This document shows positions 8,965 through 16,869 of a stretch of 64,000 bases of DNA, one piece after another. How positions within the stretch are numbered: the first letter of the stretch is position 1; every line of letters starts with the position of its first letter. The notes below the pieces were generated by a model. The model was not told the origin of the DNA and ran no database searches. It worked only from the letters and a program-made list of their open reading frames with translations. The stretch is from Lysobacter sp. S4-A87. Lineage in GTDB: Bacteria; Pseudomonadota; Gammaproteobacteria; Xanthomonadales; Xanthomonadaceae. The DNA lies in NCBI RefSeq assembly GCF_022637455.1, contig NZ_CP093341.1, positions 3,720,001-3,784,000 on the forward strand. Direction: 5' to 3'. Made by a program: the position numbers and the translations under genes.

Positions 8965-10776
8965 TCAGCCGGCTGCCTTCTCCGAGGCAATCCAGCGGTC
9001 GATCTTGCCCTCGAGAATCTCAAGCGGCACTGAACCGTCCTTGAGCACTTCGGCATGGAACCTGCGCACGTCGAACTTCGCACCCAGGGCCTTCTCGGCA
9101 CGGTGGCGCAGCTCCTGGATCTTCAGCTCGCCCATCTTGTAGGCGAGCGCCTGCGCCGGGATGGCCATGTAGCGTTCGGCTTCGGCAGTGGACTGGGTCT
9201 CGCTCTCGGCGGAGTTGTCCAGCATGTACGCAATCACCCGCTCGCGGGTCCAGCCCTTGCTGTGCAGGCCGGTGTCGACGACCAGGCGGATCGCGCGCCA
9301 CAGCTCGTTCTGCAGATAGCCAAAGTAGTTGTACGGGTCGCTGTACACGCCCAGGTCCTGGCCGAGCGATTCGGCATACAGGCCCCAGCCTTCGCTGAAG
9401 GCGGTCTCGCTGCCGAAGCGGCGGAACTTGGGCAGGTTGGTCAGCTCCTGCTGCAGCGCGAGCTGGAAGTGGTGGCCCGGGATTGCTTCGTGCAGGTACA
9501 GGTCCTCCGCATCCCAGGTCTTGCGGGTCGGCAGGTCGTAGGTGTTGACGTAGAAGATGCCCGGACGGCTCCCGTCCTGGCTCGGGCGCTGGTACGAGCC
9601 GCCGGCCGCGGACTGCGCGCGGAACGCCTCGACCGGACGGATCTCGAACGGCGCCTTCGGCGTCAGCGAGAACTGCTGCGGGATCTTCTCGTTGATCTTC
9701 GCTTCCAGGCCGCGGTAGTAGGCGAGCAGCGCCGGCTCATCCTTGAAGCTGAAGCGCGGGTCGGTCTGCATGAACTTGAAGAACTCTTTCATCGAGCCCT
9801 TGAAGCCGACCTGCTGCATGACCTTGCCGATCAGGCCGTGGATGCGCGCGACTTCATCCAGGCCGATCTGGTGGATCTGCGCCGGGGTGAGGTTGGTCGT
9901 GGTGGAGTTGCGCGCGTTGAACGCATACCAGGCTGCGCCATTGGGCAGCGAATCCAGTCCCGACGTAGTGCGCGTGGCCGGCAGGTACTCATCGTTGATG
10001 AAGGCGCGCAACTGGCGGTAGGCCGGCATCAGCTGGCCTTCGATCATCGTCTTGTACTCGGCGGTCAGGCGCTGCTTGTCGGCATCGGAGAAGCCGGTCG
10101 GGAACGTCTTGACCGGGTTCCAGAACAGCGTGTCCTCGGCCTTGTCCTTGATCAGTGCATCGAGCTGCGGGATCACCTTCACCATCAGCGCGTGCGGCTG
10201 CACGACGCCGTTCTTCATGCCCTCGCGGCTGTTGGCGATGGCCTGGGCGAACAGCACCGGCACCTGCGCCGCGCGCTTGCGCCAGCTCTCGTAGTCGGCC
10301 GGCGTCTTGAACGGTTGCGCGCCGGTGCCGGAACCGAGCTGGGCGACGGTGGCGGCGAAGTTGTAGAACTGGTTGACCGGCTGCTGCCAGGTCGGGAACT
10401 GCTCGGATTCCAGCGACTTCTCGCGGTCGCGCACGAAGATCTGGTAGCTCAGCAGGTCCTGGCCGGCGAGGCCGTCGCTGCCGACCGTCTTGACCGACTG
10501 CAACCAGCGCGTGTTGAAGTCGTGCATCTGCTGGCGGTATTGCGCCGACAGGGTGTTTGGCAGTTGATCGTTGTAACGGTTGTCGCCCTGGAACGTCGCC
10601 TGCAGCGGGTTGAGCTTGAGCAGCTCTTCCCAGTACTGCTCATAGAGCGCATTGAGGCGGGCGGTTTTGGCCGACTGCGAAGCGGAAGCCGGAGTGTCTG
10701 CGGCGAGGACCGGCGCGGTTGCGGCGGAAGCGAGGGTCAGGGCAAGGGCGAGGGCAAGCGGGCGCAGCAACGGCAT
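8965..10776 (-). CDS. DUF885 family metallopeptidase-like protein, Sec-exported paralogue
   Basis: 603 residues with a signal peptide ending in PVLAA near residue 26 and no lipobox Cys, unlike the paralogue that starts 74 bp downstream. The two proteins align over their whole length. They share blocks such as LGSGTGAQPFKT, LPNGAAWYAFNA, HEAIPGHHFQLALQQEL and EGWGLYAESLG, so this is a tandem duplication followed by a change in anchoring. The zinc-site motif HEAIPGHH and the later Glu-bearing segment are intact. The expected role is a periplasmic or secreted peptidase. No terminator separates the pair, so they may form an operon. Confidence 0.87.
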   Translation of the reverse strand: MPLLRPLALALALTLASAATAPVLAADTPASASQSAKTARLNALYEQYWEELLKLNPLQATFQGDNRYNDQLPNTLSAQYRQQMHDFNTRWLQSVKTVGSDGLAGQDLLSYQIFVRDREKSLESEQFPTWQQPVNQFYNFAATVAQLGSGTGAQPFKTPADYESWRKRAAQVPVLFAQAIANSREGMKNGVVQPHALMVKVIPQLDALIKDKAEDTLFWNPVKTFPTGFSDADKQRLTAEYKTMIEGQLMPAYRQLRAFINDEYLPATRTTSGLDSLPNGAAWYAFNARNSTTTNLTPAQIHQIGLDEVARIHGLIGKVMQQVGFKGSMKEFFKFMQTDPRFSFKDEPALLAYYRGLEAKINEKIPQQFSLTPKAPFEIRPVEAFRAQSAAGGSYQRPSQDGSRPGIFYVNTYDLPTRKTWDAEDLYLHEAIPGHHFQLALQQELTNLPKFRRFGSETAFSEGWGLYAESLGQDLGVYSDPYNYFGYLQNELWRAIRLVVDTGLHSKGWTRERVIAYMLDNSAESETQSTAEAERYMAIPAQALAYKMGELKIQELRHRAEKALGAKFDVRRFHAEVLKDGSVPLEILEGKIDRWIASEKAAG

Positions 10777-10902
10777 GTAGGGTCCCCGGGCAAGGCCGAA
10801 TGGCCAAGCATGGCCGAGGCGGGCGAGGGGCGCTTAGGTCGGAAGTCACGGAATGTGAATCCGTTCGTCCTGGCCGCAGGCCGGAACTGGTCGGCGCAGC
10901 GG

Positions 10903-11682
10903 CTACACCAGCGCCGCTTCCTCACGCAGCTGCTGCGCACGGGCTTCGCCCAGATACCGGGTGATCCCCGCACGTACCAGGTAGATCAGCGGAATAAGCG
11001 CGATCGCGGCCAGCATCTTGTAGGCATAGTTGACCGTGCTGACCGCCAGGAACAGCGAGGTCGGCCACTTCTGCGGGCCCAGCACGAAGGCGATGTAGAG
11101 CACGACGAAGCTGTCCACCAGCTGCGACACCGCGGTCGAACCGGTCGCGCGCAGCCACACATACTTCTCGCCGGTGATATTGCGTATGCGGTGGAACACG
11201 GCGACGTCGATCAGCTGGCCGAGGATGAAGGCCACCAGCGAGCCGGCAATGGTCCACAGACCCTGGCCGAACACCGCGGCGAATGCGGCCTGGTAGTCGC
11301 TCACGCCCTGCGGCTGTGCCGCCTTGACCCACCAGTCGGCGGGCGCGATCGCGATGGCGGCAAATGCGAACACGAAGCCGTAGACGATCAGCACCGCCGC
11401 CAGCCACGAGATCATGCGCACGCCGCGGCGGCCGAAGAACTCGTTGATGACGTCGGTCATCAGGAACACCACCGGCCACAACAGCGTGCCGGCGGTGAAG
11501 CTCAGCGAACCGGTCTGGCCGAACAGGTTCCATTCCAGCGGTGCAATGCCCAGGGTGTCCTCGAGCGCGAAGATCTTCACGCCGATGAACTCGGCCAGCA
11601 CCGCGTTGACGCAGAAGAACGCACTCAGGACGATGAACAACCACACCGCGCGGTCGTGCAGGGTGCGTCCCTGGATGCTCAT
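10903..11682 (-). CDS. yhhQ: queuosine precursor (7-cyano/7-aminomethyl-7-deazaguanine) transporter, YhhQ/VUT family
   Basis: 259 residues with about six membrane spans. Family-typical segments are VNAVLAEFIGVKIF near the N-terminus, DVINEFFGRRGVR, LGQLIDVAVFHRIR and a C-terminal YKMLAAIALIPLIYLVR. YhhQ-type proteins import preQ0 or preQ1 for queuosine modification of tRNA. The start is 10 bp after the stop of the DUF502 gene, so it is the last gene of a minus-strand operon behind the kinase and DUF502. A preQ1 riboswitch was looked for and not seen; the very short gap leaves no room for one. Confidence 0.87.
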   Translation of the reverse strand: MSIQGRTLHDRAVWLFIVLSAFFCVNAVLAEFIGVKIFALEDTLGIAPLEWNLFGQTGSLSFTAGTLLWPVVFLMTDVINEFFGRRGVRMISWLAAVLIVYGFVFAFAAIAIAPADWWVKAAQPQGVSDYQAAFAAVFGQGLWTIAGSLVAFILGQLIDVAVFHRIRNITGEKYVWLRATGSTAVSQLVDSFVVLYIAFVLGPQKWPTSLFLAVSTVNYAYKMLAAIALIPLIYLVRAGITRYLGEARAQQLREEAALV

Positions 11683-11692
11683 GCCAGGCAGC

Positions 11693-12385
11693 TCATGCGC
11701 GCGGCGCGGCCGGTGGCGAGAACGGGATGGTGTCGGGCGACACCGCGCCGCCGGAAATGATGAAGCTCATCGCCTGGTCGACGCTCCAGTCGGTCGGCGT
11801 GATCTTCTCCACCGGCACGATCTCCAGGTAGCCGGAGGTCGGGTTCGGCGTGGTCGGCACGTACACCGCTGCAAGTTCACGCCCGGTGCCCTGTTCGCGC
11901 AGGACGCGGGTGACGAAACCAATCGACTTCATCTCGGTGTGCGGGAAGTCGATCAGCACCACGCGCTGGGTGCCGTCGGGCTTGGTCTGCAGGATGTCGA
12001 GCAACTTGCGCGCGCTGCCGTAGATGGTGCTGGCCAGCGGAATGCGGTCGATCAGCGCCTCGAACCAGCGCAGCATGCGCTGGCCGAACACGCGGCGTGC
12101 CATCACACCGGAGAACAGGATCACCGCGACGGTGGCCAGCATCGCCAGCACGGTCGACACCCACGGCTCGTCCAGCCACGACAGCGTCTGCGGGTAGGTC
12201 GATGCCATGTTCTGCAGCACCGGCGTGATCAGCGGCTGGCTGATCCCCGACAGCAGCACGAATACGAATTTGACGACGACCCAGGTCAACCAGATCGGCA
12301 GCAGCGTGAGCAGGCCGGTGAGGAAGAGTCTTTGCAGACTGGGACGGTTCGGGGCGGGTCGGCCGCCGGGGATGGTGTCGGGCAT
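11693..12385 (-). CDS. DUF502 family inner-membrane protein
   Basis: 230 residues from the ATG at 12385. Two strong membrane segments near the N-terminus (LFLTGLLTLLPIWLTWVVVKFVFVLL and VLAMLATVAVILFSGVMARR) are followed by the typical DUF502 body with IPLASTIYGSARKLL and PTTPNPTSGYLEIVP. The family is conserved and of unknown function; a plant relative (COV) affects vascular patterning. The gene lies 64 bp after the kinase gene and 10 bp before the transporter gene, all on the minus strand. Cotranscription with a membrane-bound kinase is suggestive but proves no partnership. Confidence 0.83.
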   Translation of the reverse strand: MPDTIPGGRPAPNRPSLQRLFLTGLLTLLPIWLTWVVVKFVFVLLSGISQPLITPVLQNMASTYPQTLSWLDEPWVSTVLAMLATVAVILFSGVMARRVFGQRMLRWFEALIDRIPLASTIYGSARKLLDILQTKPDGTQRVVLIDFPHTEMKSIGFVTRVLREQGTGRELAAVYVPTTPNPTSGYLEIVPVEKITPTDWSVDQAMSFIISGGAVSPDTIPFSPPAAPRA

Positions 12386-12449
12386 GGCGCGGATTGTAGG
12401 GCACCGCCCGCGCCCGCGTGCTGGCAGGCCATGCAGCCGCCAGATGAGG

Positions 12450-14456
12450 TCAGCGCTCGCGAACCAGGCGGAAGCCGACGTCGTCGTAGCCGCGCTCGGC
12501 CACCAGCGTGCGCTGGTCCTGGCGGCTGCGCCAGGATTCGCCGGCCACCTGGCGCTGCTGGCAGTTGCTGCCGCAGTCGCGCAGCCACATCGACAGGGCG
12601 CGGTTGCCGGCGTCACTGCGAAGGTGGGCCGCTTCCTCGGCGCTCGGCAGGCGGTAGCGGCGGCCGGTCTGGGCGCTGTACCACTGCGCGTAGGCCTGTG
12701 CATCCTCGAGCGAGATGCACACCACCGGGTCGTTCTCTTCCTGGTTGAAGCCGGGCTTCTGCCAGTCGCGCGGGTCGATCATCCGCAGCAGCGAGGCGCG
12801 CTCGCGGCACAGCGCCGGGGTGCGGCCGTTGGAGGCGGCGAAGCGTGCGTACTCGCGGCGCGACACCGGGCGCGGCGTCATCGTCACGCTGACCTTGGCG
12901 CTGGCCTGCGAGGTGACGTCGATGGTCGTGCCGCGGGCCAGTCCGGTGGGCATCGTCCTGGCCTGCGCGAGCAGGCGCGGGTTGAGCTTGCGCGGCAGGT
13001 CCATCTGCCCGGCGAGGGCGGTCGTGCGCTGGACGTCGGCCTTGTCGCGGCGGCGGATCGCCGTTTCCAGGCGGGCGTCGAGCGCCTTGCCGGCCTGGTC
13101 GCGCAGTTCGGCCTGGGCCTTGGAGCTGGCGGTGCCGGTCTGCTGGCCAAGGTTGTTGGCATGCGTCAGCAGGTCGCGCGCGCGCTGGTCCTTGCCTTCT
13201 TTCACGCTGCGCACGATCTGGGTCGACAGCGCGAGCGTGAGGTCGTCGATGGCCTTGGCCACGTCGGGATGGGTGCTGTCGGTGTGCCAGGCCAGCAGCA
13301 CGCTGTCGAAGGCGTTGGCATCGTCGGGTTCGGTCAGGCGGCCGCGCGCGATCTGCTGGCGGGCGTCGTCGAGTGCCCGCTGGAGCGGGGCTTCCGGCAG
13401 CGGCTGCAGCATTGCGTCGGTCGGATCGTCGGTGGTCGTCGCCGTCGGTGAGGTGGCGACGATCTCGGCCGGGGCCAGTGCTTCGCTGTCGTCGTCGCGA
13501 CCGATGCTGAAACCCAGCACCACCAGCGTGACCGCGGCGACGGCCAGTGCCGCCCACATCGGTGTCGCCCAGCGCTTGGAGGGACGCAGCCGCTCGAACA
13601 TTTCCAGCGCGCCGGTCCACGGCTTGCGCTGCTGCACGGCGCGGATGGCGTTGGCCATCTGTGCGGCATCCTGGAAGCGGTTGGCCGCCTGCTTGGTCAG
13701 CGCGCGATTCATGAAGCGCTGCCAGTGATGCAGGTGCTGCGGCAGCTTCGGGATCGGGTCCTGCGCGTGCATCACCGCCATCGACAGCGCATCGGCGGCT
13801 TCGAAGGGCAGGCGGCCGGTGAGCATCTCCCACAGCAGCACGCCCAGGCTGTAGAGATCGGCGCGGCCATCGACGTCTTCGCCGCGTGCCTGCTCCGGCG
13901 CCATGTAGGCGGTGCTGCCCACGGCCAGGCCGGCGGCGGTGACGCGCGGGCCGAAGCCGCGACGCAGGGCAATGCCGAAGTCGGCGAGCAGCACGCGTTC
14001 GCTTTCGTCGAACAGCACGTTCTCGGCCTTGACGTCGCGATGGACGACGCCGCGCGCATGCGCGTAGTCGAGTGCAGACAGCAGCGTCAGCGCGACTTCG
14101 ACCGCGCGCGGTTCGTCCTTGCTCAGGTCGCGCTGGCCGAGATGGCCGCGCGGCAGGAACGGCATTGCGTAGTACGGCAGACCTTCGCGGGTGCGGCCGA
14201 CTTCATGGATGGTGACGATGTTGGGGTGTTCGAGGCGCGCGATCGTGCGCACTTCATTCTCGAAGCGGCGTCGGCTCACTTCGTCTGCCAGTGCCAGCGG
14301 CAGCATCACCTTGATGGCAACTTCGCGCGACAACGCGATCTGGTTGCCCAGATACACGGTCGACATGCCACCGTGGTTGATCACCTTGTGCAGGTGAAAG
14401 CCGGTGATCTCCGGTAATGGCGATGCGTTGTCGATGTTGGATGTTGATCCGGACAT
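12450..14456 (-). CDS. transmembrane serine/threonine protein kinase with C-terminal FGE-sulfatase-like domain
   Basis: 668 residues. The kinase domain (about 18-280) has the glycine loop INHGGMSTVYLG, catalytic Lys49, HRDVKAEN (139-146), DFG (159-161) and APE (186-188), all intact, so it should be active in the cytoplasm. One membrane span (about 298-317) places the rest in the periplasm. Residues 350-515 are an Ala/Gln/Lys-rich, probably helical region. Residues 525-668 resemble the formylglycine-generating enzyme/C-type-lectin fold (EYARFAASNGRTP, SLEDAQAYAQWYSAQTGRRYRLPSAEEA, DDVGFRLV). FGE-like domains on kinases commonly act as sensors rather than enzymes. Upstream are stacked dyads (14521-14563). 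Downstream are DUF502 and yhhQ in the same direction. The trigger and target are unknown. Confidence 0.88.
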   Translation of the reverse strand: MSGSTSNIDNASPLPEITGFHLHKVINHGGMSTVYLGNQIALSREVAIKVMLPLALADEVSRRRFENEVRTIARLEHPNIVTIHEVGRTREGLPYYAMPFLPRGHLGQRDLSKDEPRAVEVALTLLSALDYAHARGVVHRDVKAENVLFDESERVLLADFGIALRRGFGPRVTAAGLAVGSTAYMAPEQARGEDVDGRADLYSLGVLLWEMLTGRLPFEAADALSMAVMHAQDPIPKLPQHLHHWQRFMNRALTKQAANRFQDAAQMANAIRAVQQRKPWTGALEMFERLRPSKRWATPMWAALAVAAVTLVVLGFSIGRDDDSEALAPAEIVATSPTATTTDDPTDAMLQPLPEAPLQRALDDARQQIARGRLTEPDDANAFDSVLLAWHTDSTHPDVAKAIDDLTLALSTQIVRSVKEGKDQRARDLLTHANNLGQQTGTASSKAQAELRDQAGKALDARLETAIRRRDKADVQRTTALAGQMDLPRKLNPRLLAQARTMPTGLARGTTIDVTSQASAKVSVTMTPRPVSRREYARFAASNGRTPALCRERASLLRMIDPRDWQKPGFNQEENDPVVCISLEDAQAYAQWYSAQTGRRYRLPSAEEAAHLRSDAGNRALSMWLRDCGSNCQQRQVAGESWRSRQDQRTLVAERGYDDVGFRLVRER

Positions 14457-14520
14457 CGCGTCCCCCTGTCGCGAAACGGGAGCATACGCCGTAGATTCGC
14501 AAAGCTCACGACGCCATCCT

Positions 14521-14563
14521 CACATCTGGGATGTGAAGACAGATGTGATGACGCACAGCGTCA
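14521..14563. promoter_or_regulatory. stacked dyads upstream of the kinase operon
   Basis: CACATCTG (14521-14528) is mirrored by CAGATGTG (14540-14547), with a nested CACAT/ATGTG pair. Directly beside it is TGACGC-ACA-GCGTCA (14549-14563). They lie 65-107 bp before the kinase start. There is no T-run, so an operator is more likely than a terminator. The binding protein is not known. Confidence 0.4.
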
Positions 14564-14597
14564 GTTTTGGTCGAAAACAGGGCAAATGTCGCTTGTT

Positions 14598-15068
14598 TTA
14601 AGGCACTTCCGGCGCGTCCCGATGCTTGGGTTTTTGCCGCACGTAGAGCTGTTTGCGCAAACGCGCGACGACATCGCCGTCGCTGTCGACGACGTCGGTG
14701 TTGAACCAGCGCAGCGTCTTGGCGCCGGTGGCGGTGGCCTGGCGCAACTCGACGAGCGTGCGATCGTCGAGGCGGAAATCGGCATGGACCGTGCCGCGTC
14801 CGGGCTTCACGAATTCGATCTCCGCCGCCTTGTCCCAGACCCAGTACTCGCTGCCCAGGGCGTTCATCGTCAGCAGCATCCAGAACGGGTCGGTCATGGC
14901 GAACAGGCTGCCGCCGAAATGGGTGCCGACGTAGTTGCGGTTCCAGGGGCGCATGCGCAGCTCGACATGGGCATGGCGGTAATCGGCGGCCAGGGCGGTG
15001 ACGCGGATGCCGCTGAACAGGAACGGTGGCCAGAGGTTCAGGCCGAGGCGCAGGTGGCTGGATTTCAT
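14598..15068 (-). CDS. DUF4442/hotdog-fold acyl-CoA thioesterase-like protein
   Basis: 156 residues from the ATG at 15068. An open frame runs further upstream but lacks the family's sequence character. The pattern LRMRPWNRNYVGTHFGGSLFAMTDPF matches the helix-and-loop start of hotdog thioesterases of the DUF4442/YiiD-like group. The family hydrolyses acyl-CoA thioesters or is inferred to; the substrate is not determined. The gene follows the thioredoxin-TPR gene by 118 bp on the same strand and is separated from the kinase by the dyad region. Confidence 0.75.
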   Translation of the reverse strand: MKSSHLRLGLNLWPPFLFSGIRVTALAADYRHAHVELRMRPWNRNYVGTHFGGSLFAMTDPFWMLLTMNALGSEYWVWDKAAEIEFVKPGRGTVHADFRLDDRTLVELRQATATGAKTLRWFNTDVVDSDGDVVARLRKQLYVRQKPKHRDAPEVP

Positions 15069-15186
15069 TCGGCAGGGGAGGCGGGTGGGGCCGATAGCCT
15101 GCCATACGGATGCGTATTGAGGAAGCGCTGCGCCTCTCCCGCCGCGTCCGGCCCCTCTCCCGCCAGGAGTGGGGCCACTTGAGCCG

Positions 15187-16059
15187 TCAGAACAGCAGCG
15201 AAGACATCCTGCGGCGATAGCGCCCGACCAGATCCTCGTCCTCGACCACCCGGAAGGCATCGATCAGCGCCTTGCGCGGCAGGCCATCGGCGTACGTGCG
15301 GTCGCGCCGCAGCATCTCCAGGAACTGCTCCAGCCCGGCCTCGGCATTGCCGTCGACGATGTGCAGGGCGCCGAGGATGTGGCGGGCGCGCAGGTCGTCG
15401 GGATTGCTGGCGATCGACGCCTCCAGCACCGCGGCCGGCGGCGCGTCCTTGAGCAGCGAGGCGAACTCCAGGCGCGAACGCGCGCGCTGGGCGCGGTCGT
15501 CGGTGGCCAGGTTGGCGGGCAGGCCGTCGAGCAGCTGCTCGGCTTCCTGCGCGGCGCCGGTCTTGAGCAGGGCCAGGGCCAGCTCCAGGCGCAGCTCGGC
15601 ATTGTCGGCATTGGCGGCGACTTCGCCGCGCAGGCGCACCACTTCCTCGTGCGGGTCCAGCACCGGCGCCGGCGCTTCAACCGCGTCCGGCTCGCCAGCG
15701 GTGCCCGGCTCGACGCCGTGATGCTTGAGGAATTCGCGGATCTGGCCTTCCGGCAGCGCGCCGGGGAAGCCATCGACCAGTTGCCCGTCCTTGACCAGGA
15801 AGACGGTCGGGATCGAACGCACCTGGAAGGCACCGGCCAGCTGCGGCTCCTTGTCGACGTCGACCTTGGCCAGCTCGAAGGCGCCGTGGTAGTCGGCGGC
15901 CAGCTTCTCCAGGATCGGCCCGAGCGTCTTGCACGGGCCGCACCACTCCGCCCAGAAGTCGACCAGCACCGGCGTCTGCAGCGATTTCTGCAGTACTTGC
16001 GCCTCGAAGTTGTCGGCGGTGGCGTCGAAGACGTAGGCGGGGGCGGTTTCAGTCGTCAT
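15187..16059 (-). CDS. cnoX: thioredoxin-TPR co-chaperone (CnoX/YbbN family)
   Basis: 290 residues from the ATG at 16059; the longer reading frame upstream is not needed. The N-terminal thioredoxin domain has WAEWCGPC (Cys40 and Cys43) and the cis-Pro segment RSIPTVFLV. A C-terminal helical region of tetratricopeptide-like repeats (from about residue 145) matches CnoX/YbbN. CnoX protects proteins from oxidation and hands them to GroEL or DnaK. The intact CxxC differs from E. coli CnoX, whose site is degenerate, so this one may also be redox-active. It is cytoplasmic, with no signal peptide. Confidence 0.87.
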   Translation of the reverse strand: MTTETAPAYVFDATADNFEAQVLQKSLQTPVLVDFWAEWCGPCKTLGPILEKLAADYHGAFELAKVDVDKEPQLAGAFQVRSIPTVFLVKDGQLVDGFPGALPEGQIREFLKHHGVEPGTAGEPDAVEAPAPVLDPHEEVVRLRGEVAANADNAELRLELALALLKTGAAQEAEQLLDGLPANLATDDRAQRARSRLEFASLLKDAPPAAVLEASIASNPDDLRARHILGALHIVDGNAEAGLEQFLEMLRRDRTYADGLPRKALIDAFRVVEDEDLVGRYRRRMSSLLF

Positions 16060-16185
16060 CAGCGGTGCTCGGCTCGGCTCGGTGGACAGTCGCAGGAGAT
16101 GGGGGCGGGCGGGATGCTTGGCAAGCATCGCCGGGGCGGCGGCACGCTAGCATGAAGCGCCGCTCCCCCGATCTGCCGGACCCCC

Positions 16186-16797
16186 GTGAACCCTAGCGCA
16201 CACAGCCGTATCGTCGCGTTGTTCGATCGCCATGCCGGCACCCTGGCGGTGCTGTGCTGTGCCGGCACGATTTTCGCCTTCGCCGCGGCGTTCGAGCCGT
16301 TCTCGCATCGGCAGCACCCGGTCGCGCTGCTCGGTGCACGCGGTGTGCCCGGGGCGGTCGCCTTCAACCTGCTGTGCTTCGTCGTGCCGGGACTGCTTGC
16401 CGCAGGCGTGGCCGTGCGACTGCGCGCGCGCTTGCCCGCAGGCGCCGGCCGCACCGCCGCGATCGGCGTCTGGATGCTGGCGATCTCCGCACTGGCGTTC
16501 GCGGCGCAGGGGCTGTGGCCACTCGATCCTGCCGACCTGGAGAATGCCCGCAGCCAGCGGCATGCGACCGCGTGGCTGCTGTGGTGGTTGTCGTTCGCGC
16601 CTGGCGCGGTGCTGCTGGGGCTCGGCGTGCGCAGCGTTCAGGGCTGGCGCAGCTGGGCGGGTCTGTTCATCACCGCGGGATTGCTGGCGATCGTTCTGAA
16701 CGCCTTGCCGGCGACATGGTTGCCGGGGCCGATCGCGCAGCGCGTGCTGCTGGCGCTGTGGCTGGCGTGCGTCTGGGGCGCTTCGCGGCGTCGCTGA
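16186..16797 (+). CDS. DUF998 family membrane protein
   Basis: 203 residues with about six hydrophobic segments, starting at a GTG with no clear ribosome site. The pattern of short membrane helices with FEPFSHRQHP and AFAAQGLWPLD loops is that of DUF998 proteins, which are inner-membrane proteins of unknown function. The gene is divergent from cnoX and convergent with the amidohydrolase gene. The start is uncertain because no ATG occurs near the family N-terminus. Confidence 0.65.
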   Translation: MNPSAHSRIVALFDRHAGTLAVLCCAGTIFAFAAAFEPFSHRQHPVALLGARGVPGAVAFNLLCFVVPGLLAAGVAVRLRARLPAGAGRTAAIGVWMLAISALAFAAQGLWPLDPADLENARSQRHATAWLLWWLSFAPGAVLLGLGVRSVQGWRSWAGLFITAGLLAIVLNALPATWLPGPIAQRVLLALWLACVWGASRRR

Positions 16798-16823
16798 CGG
16801 GGAAATGGGCTGGAGGCCCACGG

Positions 16824-16853
16824 CCTGCGTCCCGGCATGCGCCAGGACGCAGG
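16824..16853. terminator. hairpin between convergent DUF998 and amidohydrolase genes
   Basis: Arms CCTGCGTCC and GGACGCAGG around a 12-base loop that itself holds GCATGC. There is no T-run on either side, so a terminator role is inferred only from its position between two gene ends. Confidence 0.4.
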
Positions 16854-16869
16854 GGCAGGGGCAGGGTAG

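Noticed and set aside
11683-11692. preQ1 riboswitch before yhhQ
   Set aside because: Only ten bases separate yhhQ from the gene before it, and no aptamer fold was seen further up the operon.
9055-11760. 901-codon open frame antisense to the second DUF885 gene and yhhQ
   Set aside because: It crosses several real genes and their gaps, has no ribosome site and no domain.
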